From NCBI GenBank assembly GCA_022837485.1, contig JALHHH010000030.1:1-54210 (forward strand): a stretch of DNA of 54,210 bases, in the 5' to 3' direction. Shown here one piece after another: positions 41,352-50,503 of the stretch. A program made the position numbers and the translations under genes. The notes below the pieces were generated by a model. The model was not told where the DNA came from, ran no database searches, and saw only the letters and a list, made by a program, of their open reading frames with translations. This DNA comes from Bacteroidales bacterium (lineage in GTDB: Bacteria > Bacteroidota > Bacteroidia > Bacteroidales > Lentimicrobiaceae). Positions within the stretch are counted from its first letter, which is position 1; every line of letters starts with the position of its first letter.

Positions 41352-43094
41352 ATGCCGTTTAAAAAAATAATTCCCCTGCTTTCGCTGGCACTGCTGCCCT
41401 GGTTCGGTACAGCACAGGATCTCCCGGAAGGGGGAGAAGATACCTTTACCAAAGAGGATGTGCGCCGGTACCGCGAGGAGCTGAAAAACAGAAATCTGTT
41501 TTTTGAGGCAAACAAGGCAAAAATTACCGGCAGCAACGAGCAGGCTCTGAATTTATTTGAAGAGACTGTAAAGGCCGATCCCCAGAACGATGCTGCCTGG
41601 TATGAGCTCGCACAGCTTTACTTTATGAAGAAAGACGGGCCTGCCGCTCTCGAAAGCGCCAGAAAAGCCTACGATCTTCAGCCATCCAACACCTGGTATG
41701 CCATTACCCTTGCCAGTCTCTATTCCAATTTCGGCCAGCCCGCAGAAGCTCAGAAAATCTACAAAACACTGGTACAGCAGCACCCCGGCAACAACGAATA
41801 CGCTCTGGAGCTGGCCAACACCTGGCTGCAGATGGATAAGCCGGCAGAAGCCGTTAAAATATACGACCAGCTGGAACAACACCTGGGCGTCAGCGAAGAA
41901 TTGTCGATGCGTAAGCACAGGATATACCTTGCTACCGGAAAGCCCAAAAAGGCGCTGGAAGAGCTGGAGCGTCTGGCCCGCGAAAATGCATGGGACAGCC
42001 GTATTTTGTCGATGCTGGCAGAATTTTATCTGGTACAGGGAAAGACAAACGAGGCCCTGCTTACGTACAACAAAATCAGGGAGATTGATCCCGAAAATCC
42101 CTACATCAACATTTCGCTGGCCGATTTTCACCGCCAGCAGGGTAATATAGAAAAGGCCACAGAGTACCTGAAAACCGGTTTTGCAAATCCCTATCTCGAC
42201 TCCGACACCAAGATTCAGGTAATGCTTTCGTATTATTCACAGGTAAAAGATTATCCAGGGATAGAAGACGACGTTACCGAGCTTACGCGGATAATGTCGG
42301 AGGTACATCCCAACGAGCCCCGGGCGCTGATGCTGAGGGGTGAAATTCTGATGGGACAGGAGGAATACAAAGAAGCGGCAGTACTTTTCAGAAAGGTAAA
42401 CGAGCTGGATCCGGGGAAATACCAGATTTGGGAAAACCTGCTCAGGATAGAAGCGCTGCTCGACAATTACGATTCACTGGCAGTGGAAAGCGAACGGGCA
42501 ATTGCGCTCTTTCCCATGCAACCCATGCCCTACTATTTCAACGGGTTCGCCAGCTATATGCTGAAGCGGTATCCCGAAGCCATTGCTTCCCTGCGCAAAG
42601 GAGTGAAGCTGATTGCTTCCGAACCGCGGTTGTCCGCCGATTTTTACGGTATGATAGGCGATGCAAACCACGCCGCCGGTAACGACGCAGAAGCATTTGA
42701 AGCCTACGAATCGGCACTGAAAATAGTTCCCGACTATGCACTGGTGCTCAACAACTACGCCTACTATCTTTCGTTAAAGGGAGAAAACCTGGCCAAAGCT
42801 TCCGAAATGGCCGGAAAAGCAATAGCCATTGAGCCGGCCAATGCCTCTTACCTCGACACCTATGCATGGGTACTTTACAAGCAGGGCGACTATTCCGGTG
42901 CTCTTGAGTACATCGAAAAAGCCATGCAGGTGAATACAGAAGACAGTGCTACCCTTCTGGAGCATTACGGCGATATATTGTACCGGCTCAACCGAACCGA
43001 AGAGGCACGCACAGCCTGGCAAAAAGCCGCCGAAGCCGGAGAAGGGTCAGAACTGCTCGGGAAAAAAATAAAAGACGGGAAACTTTATGAGTAA
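41352..43094 (+). CDS. Exported tetratricopeptide-repeat protein, 580 aa
   Basis: A signal peptide (1-22, ending GTAQ) precedes about a dozen TPR units covering residues 40-575, for example DAAWYELAQLYFMKKDGPAA and NASYLDTYAWVLYKQGDYSG. It should be a periplasmic or outer-membrane-associated scaffold. Position between dut and a DUF4292 lipoprotein is conserved in the phylum and suggests an envelope role with the EnvC-like protein, but no specific partner is shown. Its stop overlaps the next start by 8 bases. Confidence 0.88.
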   Translation: MPFKKIIPLLSLALLPWFGTAQDLPEGGEDTFTKEDVRRYREELKNRNLFFEANKAKITGSNEQALNLFEETVKADPQNDAAWYELAQLYFMKKDGPAALESARKAYDLQPSNTWYAITLASLYSNFGQPAEAQKIYKTLVQQHPGNNEYALELANTWLQMDKPAEAVKIYDQLEQHLGVSEELSMRKHRIYLATGKPKKALEELERLARENAWDSRILSMLAEFYLVQGKTNEALLTYNKIREIDPENPYINISLADFHRQQGNIEKATEYLKTGFANPYLDSDTKIQVMLSYYSQVKDYPGIEDDVTELTRIMSEVHPNEPRALMLRGEILMGQEEYKEAAVLFRKVNELDPGKYQIWENLLRIEALLDNYDSLAVESERAIALFPMQPMPYYFNGFASYMLKRYPEAIASLRKGVKLIASEPRLSADFYGMIGDANHAAGNDAEAFEAYESALKIVPDYALVLNNYAYYLSLKGENLAKASEMAGKAIAIEPANASYLDTYAWVLYKQGDYSGALEYIEKAMQVNTEDSATLLEHYGDILYRLNRTEEARTAWQKAAEAGEGSELLGKKIKDGKLYE

Positions 43095-43929
43095 GCGTTC
43101 GCATTGCATTTTTCTTTCCCTCAGGGGAATAATGGCGGGCCTGGTACTAATGCTCCTGATTTCCTCGTGTTCGTCCACGCGCCGACTGATAAAAGAACCC
43201 CTGCGTGAGGAAGGGGCCGCATTCCTGTTTGAGAACCTGAAGCAAAACGAATTAAAATACGATTACCTGTCGGCCAGGTTTTCAGCCGAATTCAGCCAGG
43301 ACAGAAACAGAAACTCTTTCAGTGGTAATATCCGGATTAAAAAAGACAGCATAATCTGGATTTCCATTGTGCCGGCACTCGGTATTGAAATGATCAGGGT
43401 AATGATTACGAACGATTCGGTGTGGTTTATCAACCGCATCGAAAATACATACATGATCGGCGACTTCAGCTATATCAACTCTCTGATCAACAGCAGCCTG
43501 GATTTCGATATGCTTCAGGCTTTCCTTACGGGAAATGATTTTTCGTTTTACGAGAATTCGGAATTCAGGGCATCGGTGGATCATCAGGAATACAAGCTGA
43601 TGACCACCAACCGGCGAAAACTGAAGAAGGAGAGCCGCAACAACCAGGAAACGGCAATCCCGGTTCATGATATATGGCTGAATCCGGAAAGTTTCAAAAT
43701 AAGCAGGGTGATGATAAGGGAGCTAAATCAGGGTGGACGCAGACTGGAGGGGAGATACAGGTATACAAAACTGGAGAACCAGATGGTACCTTCGCGGCTG
43801 CAGTTTGAACTGGAAGCCAATGGACATAAAAACACCATACAGGTTGATTTCACCAGGATCAGCATTAACGAAAAACTTCAGTTTCCGTTCAGGATTCCAG
43901 AAAAATACACCCCTCTGGGTGAACTTTAA
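43087..43929 (+). CDS. DUF4292 lipoprotein
   Basis: A 280-residue protein with a lipoprotein signal: basic start, hydrophobic core and LLISSC lipobox near residue 28. The mature part is a beta-rich DUF4292 domain (LSARFSAEFSQD..., FSGNIRIKKDSIIWISIVPA, then LGIEMIRVMITNDSVWFINR), a fold that resembles LolA/LolB-type lipoprotein carriers. A role in outer-membrane lipoprotein handling is plausible but unproven. The overlapping start (ATGAGTAA) ties it to the TPR gene. Confidence 0.88.
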   Translation: MSKRSHCIFLSLRGIMAGLVLMLLISSCSSTRRLIKEPLREEGAAFLFENLKQNELKYDYLSARFSAEFSQDRNRNSFSGNIRIKKDSIIWISIVPALGIEMIRVMITNDSVWFINRIENTYMIGDFSYINSLINSSLDFDMLQAFLTGNDFSFYENSEFRASVDHQEYKLMTTNRRKLKKESRNNQETAIPVHDIWLNPESFKISRVMIRELNQGGRRLEGRYRYTKLENQMVPSRLQFELEANGHKNTIQVDFTRISINEKLQFPFRIPEKYTPLGEL

Positions 43930-43941
43930 TACCACTGCACG

Positions 43942-45204
43942 ATGAAGAAGCCGGAAACGAGACCATACCAGAAGCCGGGGTTTATAAAAAGCCTTGTGGC
44001 TCTGATGTTTATTCTGACTGCTGTGATGCCTTCTGCTGCACAGGATAAAAAAACGCAGCTGCAGCAACAGAAAGCAAAAATTGAACAGGACATCAGCTAT
44101 ACCAATAAGCTTCTGGAAGAAACCAAAAAGACAAAACAGGCTTCTGTTAATCAGATTGTATTGTTAAACAAGCAAATAGAAAAGCGGCAGGAGCTTATAT
44201 CTGCCATAAACAGCGAAATCAGGGATCTTGACCGTGAAATCAATCAGACCAGCGACACCATCAGGCTCCTTCAACAAACCGTGGAACGGTTGAAAAAGGA
44301 GTATGCTTCGCTTATTTACTACGCGAACAAGAACCGGAATTCCTATTCACGGCTGATGTTTCTCTTTTCGTCGAAGGATTTCAACCAGGCCTATCAGCGG
44401 CTGAAGTACTTCCAGCAATATTCCGTTTACCGTCAGAATCAGGTGAGGGTTATCCGGGAAACCGAGGAAGAGCTCAACCAGAAGCTTGTGCTTTTAGAGC
44501 AGCAGAAAAAAGAGAAGGTATTGCTGAAGCAGGCGGAGGTTAGCGAGCAGCAAAAGCTGAGCAAAGAGAAAAGTCAGCAGGATCAGGCGGTAAGGAATCT
44601 TTCAAAAAAGGAAAAAGAGCTTCTGAAAAAACTAAGGGAAAGCGAGAAGGCAGCCAGGAGGCTGCAGAAAGCCATTGAAGACCTTATTGCCGAAGAGATT
44701 CGAAAAGCAAATGAAGCGGCAAAGAAAGCAGGTACCAAACCGGCACCGGAGAACAAGTTTGCCCTTACCCCGGCTGAGATGGAGCTTTCCACGAATTTTG
44801 CCGGAAACAAAGGGCGTTTGCCCTGGCCAACCGAAAGGGGAATAATTTCGGGTACCTTTGGTGAACATCCGCATCCGGTTCTGAAAGGCATTAAAACAAA
44901 GAATAACGGTGTTGACATCGCAACCGAGAAGGGCAGCAAGGCCAGAGCCGTGTTCGAAGGAGTTGTAAGCTCAACCATGACGCTGCCTACCTTCAACAAC
45001 GTGGTAATTGTAAAGCACGGCGAATACCTTACCGTATACTCAAACCTTGACCAGCTTTACGTTAAAAAGGGCGATAAAGTAAAAACCAAACAGGTTATCG
45101 GCGATATAAGCACGGATGATTCCGGAAAAACGAAGCTTCATTTTGAACTCTGGCACGGCAAAAACCTTCAAAACCCTGAGGCCTGGATTCTAAAATCAAG
45201 GTAA
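43942..45204 (+). CDS. EnvC-like murein hydrolase activator, degenerate M23 domain
   Basis: A 420-residue periplasmic protein. A signal peptide (about 1-34) is followed by a long coiled coil (about 35-250) and a C-terminal LytM/M23 domain (about 290-420). Two zinc-ligand positions are changed: the usual HxGxD reads NNGVD, and the final HxH reads KLHFE. This is the pattern of EnvC-type activators, which lack peptidase activity and instead switch on amidases at division. Last gene of the dut block; a terminator is not obvious after it. Confidence 0.88.
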   Translation: MKKPETRPYQKPGFIKSLVALMFILTAVMPSAAQDKKTQLQQQKAKIEQDISYTNKLLEETKKTKQASVNQIVLLNKQIEKRQELISAINSEIRDLDREINQTSDTIRLLQQTVERLKKEYASLIYYANKNRNSYSRLMFLFSSKDFNQAYQRLKYFQQYSVYRQNQVRVIRETEEELNQKLVLLEQQKKEKVLLKQAEVSEQQKLSKEKSQQDQAVRNLSKKEKELLKKLRESEKAARRLQKAIEDLIAEEIRKANEAAKKAGTKPAPENKFALTPAEMELSTNFAGNKGRLPWPTERGIISGTFGEHPHPVLKGIKTKNNGVDIATEKGSKARAVFEGVVSSTMTLPTFNNVVIVKHGEYLTVYSNLDQLYVKKGDKVKTKQVIGDISTDDSGKTKLHFELWHGKNLQNPEAWILKSR

Positions 45205-45340
45205 ACGGCTTGGTGTAAACCAAATACCGCAGGCGTTTCATGGATTAGCCGCAACATGCATCCGGAAGTATTATCAAGCGTTGAAATGCAGCGAAAGAGG
45301 CAATAAAAATAATCGGGTGTCAATTCTGCGCTTTATTGAT

Positions 45341-45348
45341 TAAATTTG
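45341..45348 (+). promoter_or_regulatory. -7 box of tatA
   Basis: TAAATTTG, 24 bases before ATG 45373. Confidence 0.55.
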
Positions 45349-45372
45349 CAATAGGCATCAAAAATACTTCGT

Positions 45373-45585
45373 ATGATAACACAAACATTACTGGGTGTGC
45401 TGGGAACATGGCAGATATTGGTGATTCTGCTGGTTGTACTTTTACTTTTCGGCGGTAAAAAGATTCCCGAACTTATGCGTGGACTGGGAAAAGGCATAAA
45501 AGAATTCAAAGACGGAATGTCGGGAGAGGATGAAAAGAATGGCGGCGGAAGCAGCGATAAAAGCCGGGATCCGGACCAGAAATAA
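45373..45585 (+). CDS. tatA: Twin-arginine translocase subunit TatA
   Basis: A 70-residue inner-membrane protein. It has the TatA layout: a short N-terminus, one transmembrane helix (about 10-27), the FGxKKIPEL hinge (LFGGKKIPELMRGLGKGI), an amphipathic helix with the typical KEFKDGM end, and a charged tail. It forms the protein-conducting part of the Tat pathway. tatC is not adjacent; a separate promoter and terminator make it monocistronic. Confidence 0.95.
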   Translation: MITQTLLGVLGTWQILVILLVVLLLFGGKKIPELMRGLGKGIKEFKDGMSGEDEKNGGGSSDKSRDPDQK

Positions 45586-45613
45586 GCCGTAAAAAGTATT
45601 ACATTTGAATGGA

Positions 45614-45644
45614 AAGGCCTGTAAATCGTTGATTTACAGGCCTT
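45614..45644. terminator. Strong bidirectional terminator between tatA and tRNA-Ala
   Basis: A perfect 14-bp stem, AAGGCCTGTAAATC with its complement, and a 3-base loop, followed by TTGTTTGT. It lies between the convergent tatA and tRNA-Ala genes. Confidence 0.85.
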
Positions 45645-45649
45645 GTTTG

Positions 45650-45723
45650 TGGAGCGTAGGGGAGTCGAACCCCTGACCTTTAGACTGCCAGTCTAACGCT
45701 CTAGCCAACTGAGCTAACGCCCC
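45650..45723 (-). tRNA. tRNA-Ala (GGC)
   Basis: A 74-base cloverleaf on the minus strand. The acceptor GGGGCGT pairs with ACGCTCC and contains the G3-U70 pair that marks alanine identity. Anticodon loop CTGGCAG gives GGC (45687-45689). The T loop GGTTCGACTCC is present. No CCA is encoded. Confidence 0.95.
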
Positions 45724-45754
45724 TCCGGGCAACGGATTTCTCCGAAACGGGATG

Positions 45755-45762
45755 CAAATTTA
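45755..45762 (-). promoter_or_regulatory. -7 box of tRNA-Ala
   Basis: TAAATTTG on the minus strand, 31 bases before the tRNA 5' end. Confidence 0.55.
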
Positions 45763-46021
45763 GAATAATTTCCTGAATCCCGCATTTTTTTTGACACTTT
45801 TCTTTAATTATCAATCAGCAGGTCACGTGTGCAGTGTTGCGCACTATATTTTGCTGACATCAACGCACGAAGACACCAAAAGGCATAAAAGGAGCTGTTA
45901 CGGAGCCTCCCGGATATAAAATAAAAGTCCTTAAAAGAATAAAACGGAAGCCGGGCCAGAGAAATCTGAAAAAACATGATGAATTTTTCTTCCTCTGTTT
46001 GCGGTTTGGTTTGAAAAAATG
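45763..46021. other. Non-coding stretch between tRNA-Ala and thpR
   Basis: No gene is seen. A short inverted repeat GTGTGCA/TGCGCAC (45827-45833 with 45838-45844) with a 4-base loop is the only structure, and no T run follows it. Confidence 0.4.
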
Positions 46022-46029
46022 TAGGTTTG
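46022..46029 (+). promoter_or_regulatory. -7 box of thpR
   Basis: TAGGTTTG, 21 bases before ATG 46051; it excludes the in-frame TTG at 46027. Confidence 0.55.
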
Positions 46030-46050
46030 CACTGTCAATTTATAATCCAG

Positions 46051-46614
46051 ATGGAGACTAAGCGACTGTTTGCCGCAATCAGGATTGTACCTGGCGAGAA
46101 CTTTGCCGATATGTACCACAACCTCAGGCAGGTTTTGGGATTTCATATCATCAGGTGGGTTGAACCGGAAAACGTGCACATTACCCTCCGATTCTTCGGG
46201 GATACGCCCGTTGATGAAATTCCGGCCATCGGTGAAGCACTACGCAAAGCCTCGGAGGGAATTTCACCGTTTAATCTTTTGCTGGCACGAACAGGAATTT
46301 TCGGCAGCTACTACAATCCAAGGGTTATATGGTTTGGGATCAACGAACATCCCGCTCTTGTCAAACTGATCACAAATGTAAATCTTGAACTGGAACAGGC
46401 CGGCTACATCAGCGACCGGCAGAATTTTGTCCCGCACATCACGGTTGGACGTGTAAAGGAAATACGGGATAAAAACCATTTTCAGGAAATCATTGCACGC
46501 TTCCGCGACCTTAAATTCCAGGAACAATCCGTGAACGGATTCAGTCTGTACGAAAGCATTTTGAAAAAAGAAGGGCCTGAATACAAGGTAATCGAAGAGT
46601 TTCCGCTTCTTTAA
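46051..46614 (+). CDS. thpR: RNA 2',3'-cyclic phosphodiesterase (2H family)
   Basis: A 187-residue cytosolic 2H phosphoesterase. The two catalytic HxTx motifs are seen as HITLRF (about residue 40) and HITVGR (about 130). It opens 2',3'-cyclic phosphates in RNA; the historic name is 2'-5' RNA ligase. The typical start RLFAAIRIVP follows METK at ATG 46051. It converges with the DUF6249 gene with a 2-base gap. Its RNA substrate in vivo is unknown for the family. Confidence 0.93.
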   Translation: METKRLFAAIRIVPGENFADMYHNLRQVLGFHIIRWVEPENVHITLRFFGDTPVDEIPAIGEALRKASEGISPFNLLLARTGIFGSYYNPRVIWFGINEHPALVKLITNVNLELEQAGYISDRQNFVPHITVGRVKEIRDKNHFQEIIARFRDLKFQEQSVNGFSLYESILKKEGPEYKVIEEFPLL

Positions 46615-46616
46615 TT

Positions 46617-46985
46617 TTATTCTTCGTCTTTCGTTTGTACTGTTTCTGCTGAATTCTTTATTCTGCTTTTCCTGGTGATGTTAACTTCCAGGATGTAATC
46701 AAGTATGAGGGCGATACCGCCGAAGAGGGATACCAGGGAAAGATACGCGGCATCGTTCTCCATTACACCGGTTTTAACCAGAATATTGGCCAGCAGCAGT
46801 CCTAAGCCTACACCGGTAAATAAAAGTCCGTACTTTAAGGAAGAAAAGCCGGTTTTATCCGATTCGAACGACCTGGGATCAAGTCCGCGGTCGAGCAGTG
46901 CCATCCGCTCTTTACGGCGGATCATCAGATATACAATACCGTAAATGGTTGCAAAAACCGTAGCGGGAATCAGAAAATCGTTCAT
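46617..46985 (-). CDS. DUF6249-type small membrane protein, 122 aa
   Basis: Three hydrophobic segments (about 5-22, 50-70, 77-98) separated by a basic RRKERMALLDRGLDP loop, the recognisable DUF6249 pattern, then a charged tail. It is an inner-membrane protein of unknown role. In this phylum such genes often sit beside ECF sigma factors, and here an ECF gene is divergent 165 bases away, so a shared regulatory link is possible. Confidence 0.78.
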   Translation of the reverse strand: MNDFLIPATVFATIYGIVYLMIRRKERMALLDRGLDPRSFESDKTGFSSLKYGLLFTGVGLGLLLANILVKTGVMENDAAYLSLVSLFGGIALILDYILEVNITRKSRIKNSAETVQTKDEE

Positions 46986-47050
46986 GGCGATAATTTTTTA
47001 AAAGCTGTAATCAATGAATTGTTTGTCCGTTTGACGCAATGTTTCCATAC

Positions 47051-47118
47051 CGGTTACACCCCGGGTCAAACAAGCCTGAATGTATGTTCATTCCACTGCT
47101 GTAAACAAAATGTAACCG
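47051..47118. promoter_or_regulatory. Inverted repeat in the ECF/DUF6249 divergent region
   Basis: CGGTTACA (47051-47058) and TGTAACCG (47111-47118) form a perfect 8-bp inverted repeat, 52 bases apart, between the divergent genes. No TAnnTTTG box is visible before the ECF gene. It may be an operator or an ECF-type promoter pair. Confidence 0.35.
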
Positions 47119-47149
47119 AATGAAAGGAAAAACGTCTAAAGGTTAATCC

Positions 47150-47716
47150 ATGAGGCCAACCGACGATACAACCATAATTCAGCGTATCCTTGAAGGCAAT
47201 ACCGCCCTGTATTCGGTATTGATCGACAGGTATAAGGATATGGTGTTTCCAATCATACTGCGGGTGGTGAGAAACAGGGAAGAAGCAGAAGAAGCAGCTC
47301 AGGACACCTTTCTGAAGGCATATCATGCCCTCCGCAGCTTCAAACACGAAGCCCGGTTCAGTACCTGGCTCTTCCGGATTGCTTATAATACGGCCATCTC
47401 AAGAGCGAGAAAAAAAAGTGTGGTAACCCAGGCACTGGATGATCGTATGGTAGAGAATTTCAGTACCGACGACATCCGCGAAAGCGCCGGAAAAATGGAC
47501 GAACAGCAGCAGATCGAACTGATGAACGCCGTAATCCGGACCTTGCCAGAAGACGAACAGCTGATGATATCCCTGTTTTACCAGCAGCAGCAAAAAGTGG
47601 AAGAAATCGGTCACATCATGGATCTGAGCGAATCGAACGTTAAGGTGAAGCTGCACAGGATCCGTAAAAAGATCTATGCAGCCATGGCAGCACGAATGCA
47701 GCTTCAGCCGGGTTGA
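47150..47716 (+). CDS. ECF-type RNA polymerase sigma factor, 188 aa
   Basis: Sigma region 2 is visible in RYKDMVFPIILRVVRNREEA and AAQDTFLKAYHAL, and region 4 in LPEDEQLMISLFYQQQQKVE through SESNVKVKLHRIRKKI, the usual helix-turn-helix. Region 3 is absent, as in ECF factors. It redirects RNA polymerase to a small set of promoters. The next gene, 33 bases on, encodes a two-helix membrane protein that may be its anti-sigma factor. The regulon is unknown. Confidence 0.93.
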   Translation: MRPTDDTTIIQRILEGNTALYSVLIDRYKDMVFPIILRVVRNREEAEEAAQDTFLKAYHALRSFKHEARFSTWLFRIAYNTAISRARKKSVVTQALDDRMVENFSTDDIRESAGKMDEQQQIELMNAVIRTLPEDEQLMISLFYQQQQKVEEIGHIMDLSESNVKVKLHRIRKKIYAAMAARMQLQPG

Positions 47717-47749
47717 TCCTCGGGAATATAATAAGTAAATTTGTGACGT

Positions 47750-48193
47750 ATGACAAACGATAAATTTCAGGAGACGGACGATAAATTTCTTGCGGATCTG
47801 ATGCGCAGAATGCCGCAGGAAAAGCTGCCCTCCAGCTTTACCAGCGGTGTTATGATGCAACTGCAGGCCGGTGCCGAACCCCTTGCCGACAGCAGTGAAT
47901 ACCGCAGGCAGATGATCTGGGCATACCTCAGCCTGCTGCTTGCCGCAGGCATTGTTATCTTTATGCTGGTCGCCGGATGGCCCTTTATAAAAATCAACAT
48001 CTTTTCGGATACCTATCAGCTTCGTAACCTTCTCAGCGCCTCACTCGGCATACTCGAAGGTTTCAATACGTTTATCCAATACCTGCGCGAATCGTCAACC
48101 ATCATCATTATTTGCATAACGATAGGTTTTCTGCTTCTGGCCGAACGACTCCTTCGCAGCCGGATGCTGCAAAACCGCTCATTCACTATATGA
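47750..48193 (+). CDS. Two-helix membrane protein, putative anti-sigma partner, 147 aa
   Basis: A soluble cytosolic N-terminus (about 1-58, with FLADLMRRMPQEKLPSSFT) precedes two transmembrane helices (about 60-82 and 112-132). No zinc-binding HxxxCxxC motif is present. The position right after an ECF gene and the topology suggest a membrane anti-sigma factor, an inference from context. It ends 9 bases before the next gene, so the three are probably one operon. Confidence 0.65.
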   Translation: MTNDKFQETDDKFLADLMRRMPQEKLPSSFTSGVMMQLQAGAEPLADSSEYRRQMIWAYLSLLLAAGIVIFMLVAGWPFIKINIFSDTYQLRNLLSASLGILEGFNTFIQYLRESSTIIIICITIGFLLLAERLLRSRMLQNRSFTI

Positions 48194-48202
48194 TGTACCC
48201 GT

Positions 48203-49084
48203 ATGATCCCGGAAGAACTGAAGCTCAGCATTGGCAACTGGCTCGTAAACGAACGTAACGACCCCGGCGCAATAACAGATGTTTTGCCGCTCGGTGGCGG
48301 ATGCATAAACCAGACCTGCCGGATAAACAGCGCTGCCGGTACCTTTTTCGTAAAATTTAATTATTCCAAACGATATCCCGGGATGTTCGAAGCAGAAGCA
48401 AAGGGTCTTGAGCTGCTTCGCAATTCCGGAAGCATTACCGTACCGGAAGTGCAGACAATACTTGAAACGGAAACCTATTCGTGTCTCATACTTACTTTTA
48501 TAGCAGGAGATATACCCGTTTCCGGATACTGGGAACGGGCAGGTGCGGAACTTGCCATGCTGCACCGAACGGGCAGCGGCCTCTGGGGATTGGATCACGA
48601 CAATTACATCGGTTCGCTTCCGCAGATAAATCATCCAAAATCAAACGGTATTGATTTCCTTACGGAATGCAGGCTGTTTCCACTGGCTAAAATGGCTGAA
48701 AAACAAAATCTTCTGTCCGGAACCGATCTTAAAACACTGGAATCGCTTTGCGGCAAATTATCCGAAATACTGCCGGATGAGGCGCCAGCCCTGCTGCACG
48801 GCGATCTGTGGAACGGTAATATAATGACCGGCGATACGGGAAAAATTTGTTATATAGACCCTGCCGTTTACTATGGCCACAGAGAAACCGACCTGGCTAT
48901 GAGTCTGCTGTTCGGAGGTTTTCCGGAGAAATTTTACCATGCGTACAACGAAACCTTCCCGTTACAGCCCGACTGGAAAAAAAGAACATCGCTGTTTCAG
49001 CTGTATCCACTTTTAGTGCATCTGATTTTATTCGGAAAATCGTACCTGAGTCCGGTACGAAGCGCAATGCAGGAATACCTTTAA
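48203..49084 (+). CDS. Fructosamine kinase family protein
   Basis: A 293-residue cytosolic protein with the aminoglycoside phosphotransferase/fructosamine-3-kinase fold. An ATP-binding loop (LPLGGGCINQTCRI) opens the protein, VKFN provides the likely Lys, and the catalytic loop is LLHGDLWNGN followed by YIDPAVYYGHRETDLAM with the metal-binding Asp. Members phosphorylate glycated lysines or ribulosamines and so repair glycation. It closes the ECF operon and converges with the LutB-like gene. Confidence 0.9.
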   Translation: MIPEELKLSIGNWLVNERNDPGAITDVLPLGGGCINQTCRINSAAGTFFVKFNYSKRYPGMFEAEAKGLELLRNSGSITVPEVQTILETETYSCLILTFIAGDIPVSGYWERAGAELAMLHRTGSGLWGLDHDNYIGSLPQINHPKSNGIDFLTECRLFPLAKMAEKQNLLSGTDLKTLESLCGKLSEILPDEAPALLHGDLWNGNIMTGDTGKICYIDPAVYYGHRETDLAMSLLFGGFPEKFYHAYNETFPLQPDWKKRTSLFQLYPLLVHLILFGKSYLSPVRSAMQEYL

Positions 49085-49094
49085 ACAATCCGTT

Positions 49095-50483
49095 TCAGGA
49101 AATATTTCCATCCCGGCGTTCTTCCCACAATTGTCTGAAGTTTTTCTCACTTACTTCCGGCAGACTCCGGCGGGAGCCCCAGGCTTTGGCAAAAACCTTA
49201 TTCAGGATAAAATTCTTTAAACGGGCTGTCCCTGTATCCATCCATTTGCGGTTCAGCATAATACGCTTCCACGTAAACATGGTCACGGAATCGAATGCCG
49301 TATGATATCCCATCTTTACGCTGTCGTTGCGGTTGTACAACAGCAGCTCATGCAGATTGATTTTTACCGGACACACTTCGGTACAGGCACCGCACAGAGT
49401 AGAGGCGTCGCTCAGGTGTTTGTATTCACCGGGTCCTTTCATCCAGGGGGTAATAACCGAACCAATGGGACCGCTGTAGGTTGTTCCGTAAGCATGTCCT
49501 CCAATGGTTTTATAAACCGGACAGGCATTAAGGCAGGCACCGCAGCGTATGCATGCCAGAGCTCTGCGCTGGTGTTTCTGAGCAAGAACCTGGGTACGGC
49601 TGTTATCCAGCAAAATAACGTACATTTCGGAAGGACCGTCGGTTTCGCCTTCCTGCCGGGGACCGCTGATGATGCTGTTGTAGGCGGTCAGCTTTTGTCC
49701 CGTTCCGTGCGTTGCAAGCAGTGGCCAGAAAAGATCAAGGTTACGGATTGAAGGTATTACTTTTTCAATACCGGCAATAACAATATGAATATCCGGAAAG
49801 GCAGTAGTCATTAATCCGTTGCCTTCATTTTCAGTTAGGCATACCGAACCCGTATCCGCTATCAGAAAATTGGCGCCGGTAATTCCGACTTTTGCATTGA
49901 AGAATTTATCCCTCAGCTGATTACGAACAAAAGCCATAATTTGAGAAGGGGAGCTGCCGGAAGGAAGTTTAAATTTCTGATGAAAGAGGTCCGCCACATC
50001 CTCCTTCGATTTGTGCATTGCCGGGGTTACGATGTGGTAGGGCTTTTCGCCCGCCGTTTGCACTATGTATTCTCCCAGATCGGTTTCAACGGATTCAACG
50101 CCAATTCCTGCGAGGTGTTCGTTCAGTCCGATTTCTTCGCTTACCATGCTTTTGGTTTTCACCACATAGCCGGCCTCTTTCTTACGGATGATTGCTTCTA
50201 TTTCCTTTAAAGCATCGGAAGCATCCTGTGCCCAGATTATCTTACCGCCGTTTTTCTCGAAATTAACTTCAAATTCAACCAGAAACTTCTCGAGGTCGCC
50301 AATAACCTTATTTTTGAGAAAAGCTGCCCTGCGTTTGGCAAGTTCCAGATTGGCATACTGCAGTTTACCGGCTTTAACGGCAGCATCGTACCGGCCGATG
50401 TTATATCCGAGTCTGGCTCTATGCCCGGTATCGGCCGAAACAGCAACCGAATCGTTTTTGAATTTATTGTAAACCTCTGTCAT
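49095..50483 (-). CDS. LutB-like LUD/iron-sulfur protein, 462 aa
   Basis: The N-terminal LUD domain (about 60-300) carries VVKTKSMVSEEIGLNEHLAG, and two [4Fe-4S] motifs follow: CIRCGACLNACP and CGACTEVCP. This matches LutB of the LutABC L-lactate oxidation complex. No lutA or lutC lies next to it, so the complex may be completed elsewhere or the protein may serve another oxidation. It is in the same direction as rpiB, 20 bases downstream of its stop, so they are probably cotranscribed. Confidence 0.88.
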   Translation of the reverse strand: MTEVYNKFKNDSVAVSADTGHRARLGYNIGRYDAAVKAGKLQYANLELAKRRAAFLKNKVIGDLEKFLVEFEVNFEKNGGKIIWAQDASDALKEIEAIIRKKEAGYVVKTKSMVSEEIGLNEHLAGIGVESVETDLGEYIVQTAGEKPYHIVTPAMHKSKEDVADLFHQKFKLPSGSSPSQIMAFVRNQLRDKFFNAKVGITGANFLIADTGSVCLTENEGNGLMTTAFPDIHIVIAGIEKVIPSIRNLDLFWPLLATHGTGQKLTAYNSIISGPRQEGETDGPSEMYVILLDNSRTQVLAQKHQRRALACIRCGACLNACPVYKTIGGHAYGTTYSGPIGSVITPWMKGPGEYKHLSDASTLCGACTEVCPVKINLHELLLYNRNDSVKMGYHTAFDSVTMFTWKRIMLNRKWMDTGTARLKNFILNKVFAKAWGSRRSLPEVSEKNFRQLWEERRDGNIS

Positions 50484-50503
50484 TACGGCACGATATGAAT
50501 CTG

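Noticed and set aside
49095..50483. Complete lutABC lactate operon
   Set aside because: Only the LutB-like gene is present; neighbours are rpiB and a convergent fructosamine-kinase-family gene.
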